From: IDS-8 sp050738315
Lineage (GTDB): Bacteria > Pseudomonadota > Gammaproteobacteria > Steroidobacterales > Woeseiaceae
Assembly: GCA_050738315.1 (NCBI GenBank)
Contig: JBOHZD010000169.1
Location: 1 to 9,733 of the forward strand
Reading direction: 5' to 3'
DNA: 9,733 nucleotides
Part shown: positions 1 to 5,490 of the stretch, piece by piece
Layout of the letters: every line of letters starts with the position of its first letter
How positions within the stretch are numbered: position 1 is the first letter of the stretch
The notes under the pieces: generated by a model
Told to the model about the DNA's origin: nothing
Database searches by the model: none
What the model saw: the letters and a program-made list of their open reading frames with translations, nothing else
Made by a program: the position numbers and the translations under genes

Positions 1-5
1 GCCTA

Positions 6-30
6 CAGGGACGTATTCACGGCGTTCCTG
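6..30. repeat. Short hairpin next to the repeat array
   Basis: CAGGGACG (6-13) pairs with CGTTCCTG (23-30) across a 9-nt loop. All eight positions pair in plus-strand RNA if one G-U wobble is allowed, while the minus-strand RNA has one A-C mismatch. It lies beyond the 3' end of htpG and directly abuts the tandem repeat that starts near position 30. No T-run follows on the minus strand within the window, so it is not a textbook intrinsic terminator. It may be the end of a dispersed intergenic element rather than part of the htpG transcription unit. The structure is seen directly; its role is inferred. Confidence 0.4.
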
Positions 31-128
31 AAAAGCCCGCCCCGATCCAGCCTCCGCGTGCCCCAGAAGCTCTCCCCGCTCTCAGCCTCGCGTGCACCCA
101 ACCCCCCCGCTCCAGGCTCCGCGTCCCA
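30..128. repeat. Three-copy imperfect tandem repeat (about 28-36 bp units)
   Basis: Three head-to-tail imperfect copies run at about 30-65, 66-100 and 101-128. Each contains, in order, a GAA(A)AGC-like start (missing from the third copy), a C-rich block around CCCCG, a CAGCCTC core (48-54, 83-89, and CAGGCTC at 113-119), a CGCGT block, and an ending in CCCA (ends at 65, 100 and 128). The third copy is shorter. The array fills nearly all the space downstream of the htpG stop codon, and no gene is visible in it. It could be a local duplication or part of an interspersed repeat family of the host. The copy boundaries are my manual alignment. Confidence 0.6.
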
Positions 129-139
129 CGAAATCAGAG

Positions 140-2008
140 CTAGACGTTCAGCAGCAACTCGTTCATGCGGCGGACGTATGCGGCCGGGTTCGGAAGCGGG
201 GTTCCTTCGGCCAGCAGCGCGTGGTCCAGAATGACGTTCGACAGTGCGGTGAAGCGCGCATCATCGGTCTCGGCCGACAGTTTTTTGACGAGCGGATGTT
301 CGGTATTGATTTCGAGCAGCGGCTTCGTTTCCGGCAGTTTTTGGCCCGTACCTTCAAGCAAGCGGCGCAATTGCGGGGTCAGGTCGTTGTCGCTCGCAAC
401 CACGCACGCCGGTGAATCCACCAGCCTCAGACTGACGTTGACGGATTCGACGCGATCCTTGAGCACCTTCTTCATCTTTTTCAGGAGTGGCTTGTATTCT
501 TCGTTCTTCGCCTGTTGCGTGATTTCGCCGTCGCCTGTCGGCATCTCGAGATTACCCCGGCCGGCATCGTGCAGAGACTTACCCTCGAATTCCGGCAGAT
601 GATCGACGATCCAGGCGTCGATGCGGTCGGTCAGCAATAACACCTCGATACCTTTCTCACGCAACTGTTCGATGTGCGGGCTGGCGCTCGCTGTCGCATG
701 GCTATCGGCGAGGATGTAGTAGATCTTGTCCTGTTCGGCGCCGGCGCGAGAGACGTAGTCGCGGAGGGACTGATCCTGCTTATCGGAGTCGTTGTGCGTA
801 CTCGCAAACCGCAGCACCTTGGCCACTTTGTCCGCGTTCTGCCTGTCCTCGACGACCCCTTCCTTGATGACCTGGCCGAACTCCCGCCAGAACTTCGCGT
901 AGTCCTCCGGTTCATTGGCCGCCATTTTGTCCAGCATATCGAGCACTCGCCGGGTGAGTGCGCCGCGCATCCCTTCGAGCTCCGGGTTCCGCTGCAGCAG
1001 CTCGCGCGAAATATTCAGGGGGAGGTCGGCCGAATCGATGACACCTTTCACGAATCGAAGATACAGCGGGAGAAACTGCTCTGCCTGATCCATGATGAAT
1101 ACACGTTGCACATAGAGTTTCAAACCCTTCGGCGCATCTCGATTCCAGAGGTCGAAAGGCGCGGCGGAAGGAATGTACAGCAGGCTTGTATACTCCTTCT
1201 TGCCTTCGACGTGGTTGTGACTCCAGCAAAGTGGATCGGCAAAATCGTGTGACAGGTGTTTGTAAAATTCCTTGTATTCGTCGTCAGTAATCTCCGATCG
1301 CGGCCGGGTCCACAATGCAGTCGCGGAATTCACCGCGGATGCCTTGTCGTCCGTCGCGCCCGCCGCATTCAGGAAAACGGGCACACCGATGTGGTCGGAA
1401 TACTTGCGAATCAGGGACTCCAGGCGCATTGCGTCGGAAAACTCTTTTTCGGTCTCCTTCAACTGCAATGTAACCCGCGTGCCGCGCCCTTCCCGTTCGA
1501 TGCTCTCGACCGTGAACTCGCCCTGCCCGTCGGACGCCCAGGACACGGCCTCGTCCGCCGGAAGTCCCGCTCGCCGCGTTTCGACCACGACTTTGTCGGC
1601 GACGATAAAGGCAGAATAAAAGCCGACTCCGAACTGGCCGATCAGCTTTGCATCTTTCCTGGCATCGCCGGTCATGCGCTGCAGAAATTCGGCAGTGCCC
1701 GACCTCGCGATCGTGCCGAGGTTGTCGATCAACTCGTCACGGGACATGCCGATGCCGTTGTCGACCACAGAAATCGTGCCGGCATCCGCATCGTATTCGA
1801 CCCGGATCTCGAGCCCGGGATCGTCGGCGAGCAACTCCGGCGCGGAGAGCGCTTCGAAGCGCAGCTTGTCAGTCGCGTCCGATGCATTGGAGATCAGTTC
1901 GCGCAGGAAAATTTCCTTGTTGCTGTACAGCGAATGAATCATCAGCTGGAGCAACTGCCGGACTTCTGCCTGAAACCCCAATGTCTCGCGGTGCTTTTCT
2001 TTGGTCAT
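140..2008 (-). CDS. htpG: Molecular chaperone HtpG (bacterial Hsp90)
   Basis: ATP-dependent cytosolic chaperone that works as a homodimer on late folding intermediates and cooperates with DnaK. The protein has 622 residues, against 624 in E. coli, so it is full length. The N-terminal GHKL ATPase domain is intact. It has the catalytic glutamate and Mg-coordinating asparagine in FLRELISNASD (E37, N41), the adenine-binding aspartate in VVDNGIGM (D83), the lid region around GTIARSGT (98-105), and the glycine motif GQFGVGF (124-130). The middle domain carries the LNISRELLQ segment typical of Hsp90. The C-terminal dimerisation domain ends without the eukaryotic MEEVD tail, as expected for bacteria. 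The ATG at 2008 gives the conserved N-terminus; the ribosome site is weak (GAGAG about 10 nt upstream). A heat-shock-type promoter lies upstream at 2061-2086. The gene appears to be monocistronic, with no gene visible between it and the window edge. Confidence 0.98.
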   Translation of the reverse strand: MTKEKHRETLGFQAEVRQLLQLMIHSLYSNKEIFLRELISNASDATDKLRFEALSAPELLADDPGLEIRVEYDADAGTISVVDNGIGMSRDELIDNLGTIARSGTAEFLQRMTGDARKDAKLIGQFGVGFYSAFIVADKVVVETRRAGLPADEAVSWASDGQGEFTVESIEREGRGTRVTLQLKETEKEFSDAMRLESLIRKYSDHIGVPVFLNAAGATDDKASAVNSATALWTRPRSEITDDEYKEFYKHLSHDFADPLCWSHNHVEGKKEYTSLLYIPSAAPFDLWNRDAPKGLKLYVQRVFIMDQAEQFLPLYLRFVKGVIDSADLPLNISRELLQRNPELEGMRGALTRRVLDMLDKMAANEPEDYAKFWREFGQVIKEGVVEDRQNADKVAKVLRFASTHNDSDKQDQSLRDYVSRAGAEQDKIYYILADSHATASASPHIEQLREKGIEVLLLTDRIDAWIVDHLPEFEGKSLHDAGRGNLEMPTGDGEITQQAKNEEYKPLLKKMKKVLKDRVESVNVSLRLVDSPACVVASDNDLTPQLRRLLEGTGQKLPETKPLLEINTEHPLVKKLSAETDDARFTALSNVILDHALLAEGTPLPNPAAYVRRMNELLLNV

Positions 2009-2060
2009 CCGTGCTTACTCTCGAATACTGGCGAACGTCGCCCACGCGCAGGGTGACACG

Positions 2061-2086
2061 ATAGTGCCAGTTTCGGAATTTTCAAG
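2061..2086 (-). promoter_or_regulatory. Probable sigma-32 (heat-shock) promoter of htpG
   Basis: On the minus strand there is a perfect CTTGAAA (2086-2080), then 13 nt, then CACTAT (2066-2061). The sigma-32 consensus is CTTGAAA, 11-16 nt, CCCCAT, so the -35 matches fully and the -10 matches at four of six positions with correct spacing. The same sequence can be read as a moderate sigma-70 promoter, TTGAAA, 16 nt, TATCGT. Transcription would start near 2054, giving a leader of roughly 45 nt. In E. coli htpG is an established sigma-32 gene, which supports the heat-shock reading. Activity is inferred. Confidence 0.65.
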
Positions 2087-2190
2087 AGGCTGCGGGCTTT
2101 GCGATGCGACGTGGCGGAACTGTGGGGAGCCCCGCGCCCCGTCCTGCCCACGGCTGTTACGTGATTCGGCGAAGCCGTGTCGGCTCCAGT

Positions 2191-2442
2191 CTAGCGGGTG
2201 CCCGCGGACCTGTTCGGCTGCGTGATGACGGCGCGGTACAGCAAAGCCACGAAGATCAGTGACACGACAGCGAGCGCCAGAGGCGGTTGCATCAGCGCGA
2301 GAAGCACGATCGCGACCTGAAGAGCAATCGATACGGCCAGTATTGCCAGGATCCTTGCCGCGCGGCGTATGCGTCCCGCCGCGAGCGCAAGCGCGTAGAC
2401 GAAGTCCTCGAGGTCATCCAGATACTGCATCAGGCATTCCAT
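2191..2442 (-). CDS. Small two-helix inner-membrane protein, unknown function
   Basis: I do not recognise this 83-residue protein. Residues 6-29 form an acidic then basic stretch, with DDLEDF followed by GRIRRAAR, that could be an amphipathic interfacial helix. Two hydrophobic segments follow at about 30-51 and 54-73, split by MQPP, which suggests a helical hairpin in the membrane. By the positive-inside rule the RIRRAAR cluster and the R70/R78 tail put both ends in the cytoplasm. The start at 2442 is chosen because AGGTAGGA ends 7 nt before the ATG. That ribosome site overlaps the stop codon of the upstream 68-codon gene, only 9 bp away, so the two are probably co-transcribed and possibly translationally coupled. 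A holin-like or membrane-scaffold role is conceivable, but nothing in the sequence supports a specific one. Confidence 0.7.
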   Translation of the reverse strand: MECLMQYLDDLEDFVYALALAAGRIRRAARILAILAVSIALQVAIVLLALMQPPLALAVVSLIFVALLYRAVITQPNRSAGTR

Positions 2443-2449
2443 GGAGAGT

Positions 2450-2457
2450 TCCTACCT
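2450..2457 (-). promoter_or_regulatory. Ribosome binding site that fixes the 83-codon start
   Basis: AGGTAGGA on the minus strand contains AGGA 7 nt upstream of the ATG at 2442, and it includes the TAG stop of the preceding gene (2454-2452). This favours the ATG at 2442 over the in-frame ATG at 2427, and it links the translation of the two small genes. Confidence 0.6.
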
Positions 2458-2658
2458 GGCAATCGAGAGCAGTGGGTCGGACCGCTCCGGCTTGTCGCTT
2501 GCTTTGTCGATTGATCCAGCGCCCTGCAAAGCCTCAGCTTCCTGCATTGCCGCATTCGACTGCTTTGCGTGTGCGATTGCCCGATGAAAAAGTTCCCAGC
2601 GCTGACGTGCCGATTCGCTCTTGAGCGCTTCGAAATGCCGTTCGTTCTTGTGTGTCAT
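2452..2658 (-). CDS. Small hydrophilic protein, unknown function
   Basis: This is a 68-residue soluble protein with no signal peptide or membrane segment. Residues 1-45 are rich in charged residues and alanine, with the pattern of one or two amphipathic helices (FEALKSESARQRWELFHRAIAHAKQ). The tail (about 46-68) is polar and probably disordered. I recognise no family. Support for its reality comes from context: it has a good promoter with a CRP-like operator upstream, and its stop codon is embedded in the ribosome site of the next small gene. Its own ribosome site is weak, an A-rich AAAAAAGTGG just before the ATG at 2658. A soluble partner of the adjacent membrane protein is the simplest guess. 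Confidence 0.6.
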   Translation of the reverse strand: MTHKNERHFEALKSESARQRWELFHRAIAHAKQSNAAMQEAEALQGAGSIDKASDKPERSDPLLSIAR

Positions 2659-2695
2659 ACCACTTTTTTCGCAAGGTCCGAGGTCAGTGGAACGA

Positions 2696-2738
2696 ACTAT
2701 ATGCGCCTGCGGAAAAGCCTGCCGTGAGGCAGATCACA
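2696..2738 (-). promoter_or_regulatory. CRP-type operator and -10 element: class II promoter geometry
   Basis: On the minus strand TGTGA-TCTGCC-TCACG (2738-2723) matches nine of ten conserved bases of the CRP consensus TGTGA-N6-TCACA. A strong -10 hexamer TATAGT lies at 2701-2696, which puts the expected start near 2689. The operator centre (2730.5) is then at about -41.5, the textbook position for class II CRP activation, where the activator replaces the -35 contact. The sequence at the -35 position (CGGCAG) is indeed poor. The ATG of the 68-codon gene follows about 31 nt into the transcript. The operator overlaps a perfect 9-bp inverted repeat (2723-2731 with 2742-2750). The binding protein, CRP or a Vfr/Clp/FNR-like relative, is inferred. 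Confidence 0.55.
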
Positions 2739-2935
2739 GCTTGCCTCACGAAGCGAAATCGGCGCACAGTTTTTGCGAAAATACAGAACTCGTACTTCTT
2801 TTTACCAGACACTTGTCGGCGTTTGGCAGTCGCTGCCTGCCCGGTGCCTGCGAGTAGAAGCCGGAAGATGTTTTGCACTTTGCAAGCGCGTCCGGCAGCG
2901 TGCTATGGAACGGTCACGCTACGATGGGAATCCTG

Positions 2936-3193
2936 TCAGCTGTCCGACCAGTTGCGTCTTATCTGCTCGCTCCAGGTACGGTAGCCTTGCCAGGTATAGA
3001 TGGCTGGGTCGACATTCCTGCGACGACCACACGGCGCCGGTGCCTTGGAAATCCATTTGCGATATTGCTGCCAACCGTCTTTGTCGACGGGTTGGCCGGG
3101 CTGCACGCCGGATTCTCGATCGGTGGAGAATTCGCCTGTCGCCGAATCGCTGTCGTAATCCGGGCCCCAGTCGATTTCTTTGCTTTCGTGCAT
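2936..3193 (-). CDS. Small tryptophan-rich protein, unknown function
   Basis: This is an 85-residue soluble protein with six tryptophans (9, 41, 47, 68, 74, 82). The first 40 residues are acidic and probably disordered. The C-terminal half is basic and aromatic (KDGWQQYRKWISK, then NVDPAIYTWQGYRTW), which looks like a compact folded module. There is no signal peptide or membrane segment. The composition is protein-like, and I prefer this frame to the overlapping frames, which give implausible proteins. The start at 3193 is chosen because GGGTAG lies 6 nt upstream of the ATG; two in-frame ATGs upstream (to 3235) are possible. It stands alone: 162 bp separate it from ppnN upstream and about 280 bp from the next gene downstream. 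Between 2739 and 2935 I see no further gene, only weak hairpins. Confidence 0.6.
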   Translation of the reverse strand: MHESKEIDWGPDYDSDSATGEFSTDRESGVQPGQPVDKDGWQQYRKWISKAPAPCGRRRNVDPAIYTWQGYRTWSEQIRRNWSDS

Positions 3194-3259
3194 GCGACTA
3201 CCCAATGCATTCGTTGCGTGCATACTACGCGGCAATCGCCCCCGTGCACAGGAACCAAG

Positions 3260-3277
3260 TCACAATGCAAGTTGTGA
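3260..3277. repeat. Inverted repeat upstream of the 85-codon gene
   Basis: TCACAA-TGCAAG-TTGTGA is a perfect 6-bp inverted repeat with a 6-bp spacer, lying 67-84 bp upstream of the ATG at 3193 in an AT-richer intergenic stretch. Its orientation (TCACA then TGTGA) is opposite to a CRP site, so it would be the operator of another regulator, or just chance. No convincing -10/-35 pair is visible around it. The rest of 3194-3355 holds a short GC hairpin (GGCGG-CT-CCGCC, near 3326-3337) just beyond the ppnN stop, without a following T-run. Confidence 0.35.
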
Positions 3278-3355
3278 AATTTCGTTTACTTTTCCGTAAT
3301 TTAAGACGGGCTTTTACTTAATGAAGGCGGCTCCGCCGGAGTGCTTTGCGTTTGA

Positions 3356-4789
3356 CTACATGCCCGCCGGATTATCGGCAACCCGCACTCGATAACACGG
3401 TGAATAGTCCTCGCTGACCAGCTTCATTCTGCCCTGTGCAACAAACGCGGCAAGCAGTCGATCCAGTAGTTTCATGATGCGCGTCGATCCGGTTATCTCG
3501 AAGGGCCCTTTGCTTTCTATCGCAGCTATCGTGTCCTCGCGCACATTGCCCGAAACGATGCCGGAGAAAACCCGGCGCAGATTCGCCGCAAGGATGTGTA
3601 TGGGCAATCCTTCCGTCAGGTCGAGAGACCTCATGGAATCGTGGGTGGCATAAAAAGGCTTCTGGAAATCATGGTCGATGGTGAGACGCCAATTGAAATA
3701 ATAGGCATCACCGTGCTCGGTTCGAAACTCACGCACTCGGTCGAGGCCATCGAGCATTTTGCGGGCTACGGCTTCGGGGTCATCGATGATGATCGAGTAG
3801 CGTTGCTGCGCAGCGTGGCCCAACGTAGCCCCGACAAACTCGTCGATCTGCTGAAAATACGAACGGCTGGCCTGCGGCCCGGTCATGATGACGGGCAGCG
3901 GCACCGCGTCGTTGGCAGGGTGGAGCAGAATTCCGAGCAGATACAGGACTTCCTCCGCAGTCCCCACGCCCCCCGGGAAAATCACGATGCCATGCCCGAC
4001 CCGGACAAACGCTTCCAGCCGTTTCTCCATGTCCGGCATGATGACGAGCTGGTTGACGATGGGATTCGGCGATTCCGCGGCGATGATGCCCGGCTCCGTA
4101 ATACCGATGTAGCGGCCGTTTCGAATCCGCTGCTTCGCATGTCCGATGGTCGCTCCCTTCATAGGGCCTTTCATCGCACCCGGGCCACAGCCGGTACAGA
4201 TGCTCATGGAACGCAATCCCAGCTCGTAACCCGCGCTCTTGGTGTAGTCGTACTCTTCGCGGCTGATTGCATGGCCGCCCCAGCACACCACGAGATTCGG
4301 TGTTGCCGGCAACTCCAGCAGTCTTGCATTGCGGACGATATGAAAAACGGCGTTGGTGATGTTTTCCGAACTCTTGAGATCGAAGCGCCTGCTCTCGCGT
4401 ATTTCGTTATTGGTAAATACGACATCGCGCAACACCGAAAAAACCAGCTCCCGGATGCCCCGGATCATCTTGCCGTCGACAAATGCCGACGCCGGGGCAC
4501 CTTTAATCGATACCTGCAGTCCCCGATCCTGCTGAATGAAACCGACGCTGAAATCGCTATACTTCTCCAGCACCTCGCGAGCGTCATCGGTATGGCCGCC
4601 GGAATTGAGCACAGCCAGGATGCAGCGCCGCAGCAACGGATACAGACCGCCTTCGCCCTCGCTGCGCAATAGTTCCGCCTCGAAGTGCGAAAGGACCTCG
4701 AGACTTCCCTCCGGCCATACCTCGGCATCGACCGTTTCGTCGGAATCGGCACGTATGCCGGGCTTATGTTGTGAGATCGCCTGGTGCAA
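3356..4789 (-). CDS. ppnN: Pyrimidine/purine nucleotide 5'-monophosphate nucleosidase (LOG family)
   Basis: Cytosolic enzyme that hydrolyses the N-glycosidic bond of nucleoside monophosphates to free base and ribose 5-phosphate, feeding salvage. The E. coli homologue (YgdH) is bound and stimulated by (p)ppGpp. The protein is 477 residues, slightly longer than the 454 of E. coli. Domains in order are an N-terminal DUF4478-type part (about 25-135, with LAVLNSGG and FVDGKMIR), the Rossmann-like LOG core (about 165-345), and a C-terminal DUF3412-type part (about 350-470). The core shows WGGHAI (170-175), GCGPGAMKGPMKGA (200-213) and the signature PGGVGTAEE (272-280), with the catalytic Arg/Glu region intact. 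The start is a TTG at 4789, because no other start codon precedes the conserved domain. It has no clear ribosome site, so the N-terminal 20 residues are uncertain. It lies 66 bp after the L,D-transpeptidase gene in the same direction, with no evident terminator between, so co-transcription is possible. Confidence 0.93.
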   Translation of the reverse strand: MHQAISQHKPGIRADSDETVDAEVWPEGSLEVLSHFEAELLRSEGEGGLYPLLRRCILAVLNSGGHTDDAREVLEKYSDFSVGFIQQDRGLQVSIKGAPASAFVDGKMIRGIRELVFSVLRDVVFTNNEIRESRRFDLKSSENITNAVFHIVRNARLLELPATPNLVVCWGGHAISREEYDYTKSAGYELGLRSMSICTGCGPGAMKGPMKGATIGHAKQRIRNGRYIGITEPGIIAAESPNPIVNQLVIMPDMEKRLEAFVRVGHGIVIFPGGVGTAEEVLYLLGILLHPANDAVPLPVIMTGPQASRSYFQQIDEFVGATLGHAAQQRYSIIIDDPEAVARKMLDGLDRVREFRTEHGDAYYFNWRLTIDHDFQKPFYATHDSMRSLDLTEGLPIHILAANLRRVFSGIVSGNVREDTIAAIESKGPFEITGSTRIMKLLDRLLAAFVAQGRMKLVSEDYSPCYRVRVADNPAGM

Positions 4790-4855
4790 TTCGTTTACCG
4801 TGTGACACTAACCTGTGGCTCGGCCTCAGCTTCCAACGATACACCGCGTCGGGGC

Positions 4856-5395
4856 TCAGGGCAGGATTTCGATCGGTACCCTGTCCGGCGTCATCAGCCA
4901 GATATCGATCATGTCCGAATTTGAAACCGCGATGCAGCCATTAGTCCAGTCTGCGCGGTGGTAATAGGCAGCGGAATAGGTCGGGACGTTGGGTTGTCCA
5001 TGAATCATGATCTGGCCGCCCGGCATCACTCCTTTTTTCATCGCTTCGCGGCGATCTTCCGCACTCGGATACGAAATGCGTATGGAGAGGAAGAAATCGC
5101 TGTGCGGGTTCCGCAGGTCCAGCCAGTACCGGCCCTCGGGAGTCCTGTTATCTCCTTCCTCTTCCTTGTCTCCGACCGGCGTTACACCCAAGGCAATGTC
5201 AAAGGTGCGAAAAGCTTCGCCATTCTTCATCAGGTACAGTTTGCGATTGGCCTTCTCCACGATGACCTCGTCGGCGATCGGAAAATCGCTTCCCCAGGAC
5301 GCCTTGATCTGAAATGCGACGGACACAGCCGCCAAAGCCAGGATGCGTAACGCAATCCGCGGACCGCTCGCCGCCGGTGTTCCGGTTTTTCGCAC
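4856..5395 (-). CDS. Periplasmic L,D-transpeptidase (YkuD domain)
   Basis: Cysteine peptidyltransferase of the ErfK/YbiS/YkuD group, which acts on the tetrapeptide stems of peptidoglycan, making 3-3 cross-links or attaching or removing lipoprotein. Read from the GTG at 5395 it has 179 residues: a Sec signal peptide (basic VRKTGTP, hydrophobic core about 14-29, likely cleavage near SWGS-DF), then a YkuD domain over most of the rest. The catalytic histidine is in IMIHG (about H132) and the nucleophile in WTNGCIAVSN (about C154). The usual S/T-H-G-C motif reads T-N-G-C here, a variant known in this family. I chose the GTG because a strong AGGAAGG sits 6 nt upstream and the signal peptide then starts correctly. 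An ATG at 5494, which overlaps the mltD stop as ATGA, would give 212 residues with an odd 33-residue leader. Which family member it equates to cannot be told. Confidence 0.88.
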   Translation of the reverse strand: MRKTGTPAASGPRIALRILALAAVSVAFQIKASWGSDFPIADEVIVEKANRKLYLMKNGEAFRTFDIALGVTPVGDKEEEGDNRTPEGRYWLDLRNPHSDFFLSIRISYPSAEDRREAMKKGVMPGGQIMIHGQPNVPTYSAAYYHRADWTNGCIAVSNSDMIDIWLMTPDRVPIEILP

Positions 5396-5408
5396 AGGCA
5401 CCCTTCCT
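5396..5408 (-). promoter_or_regulatory. Shine-Dalgarno deciding the GTG start of the L,D-transpeptidase
   Basis: AGGAAGG (5408-5402) stands 6 nt upstream of the GTG at 5395. It is the best ribosome site in the window. It argues for the shorter protein, whose signal peptide is then properly N-terminal, and against the ATG at 5494, which has only a weak site. Confidence 0.6.
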
Positions 5409-5490
5409 GATTCAGACCTGAAAAGACTAGCAAACCCGGCAAAGCATGAAAATGAGGCAGTTCGCATTCCTGCGGTCGGTCCGGGCAACG

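Noticed and set aside
1256..2056. Plus-strand open frame (266 codons) inside htpG
   Set aside because: It is antisense to the unmistakable Hsp90 ATPase domain and has no recognisable domain of its own.
2167..2184. GC hairpins (CGGC-GAA-GCCG and AGCCG-TGT-CGGCT) after the 83-codon gene as a terminator
   Set aside because: The two stems are short and mutually exclusive, and no T-run follows on the minus strand.
2684..2878. Minus-strand 64-codon open frame
   Set aside because: It overlaps the CRP-like operator and promoter, has no ribosome site, and its sequence (rich in K/R/F without a clear pattern) resembles translated intergenic DNA.
2873..3277. Plus-strand 134-codon open frame opposite the small tryptophan-rich gene
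   Set aside because: It has no ribosome site, and its composition looks like a mirror of the minus-strand gene. The minus frame gives a more protein-like, charged and aromatic product.
3317..3345. GC hairpin just beyond the ppnN stop as an intrinsic terminator
   Set aside because: The stem is only 5 bp with a 2-nt loop, and the sequence after it on the minus strand is mixed rather than a T-run.
3596..4672. Long plus-strand open frame (358 codons) inside ppnN
   Set aside because: It is the antisense shadow of ppnN, which shows the conserved LOG motifs; long antisense frames are common in GC-rich genes.
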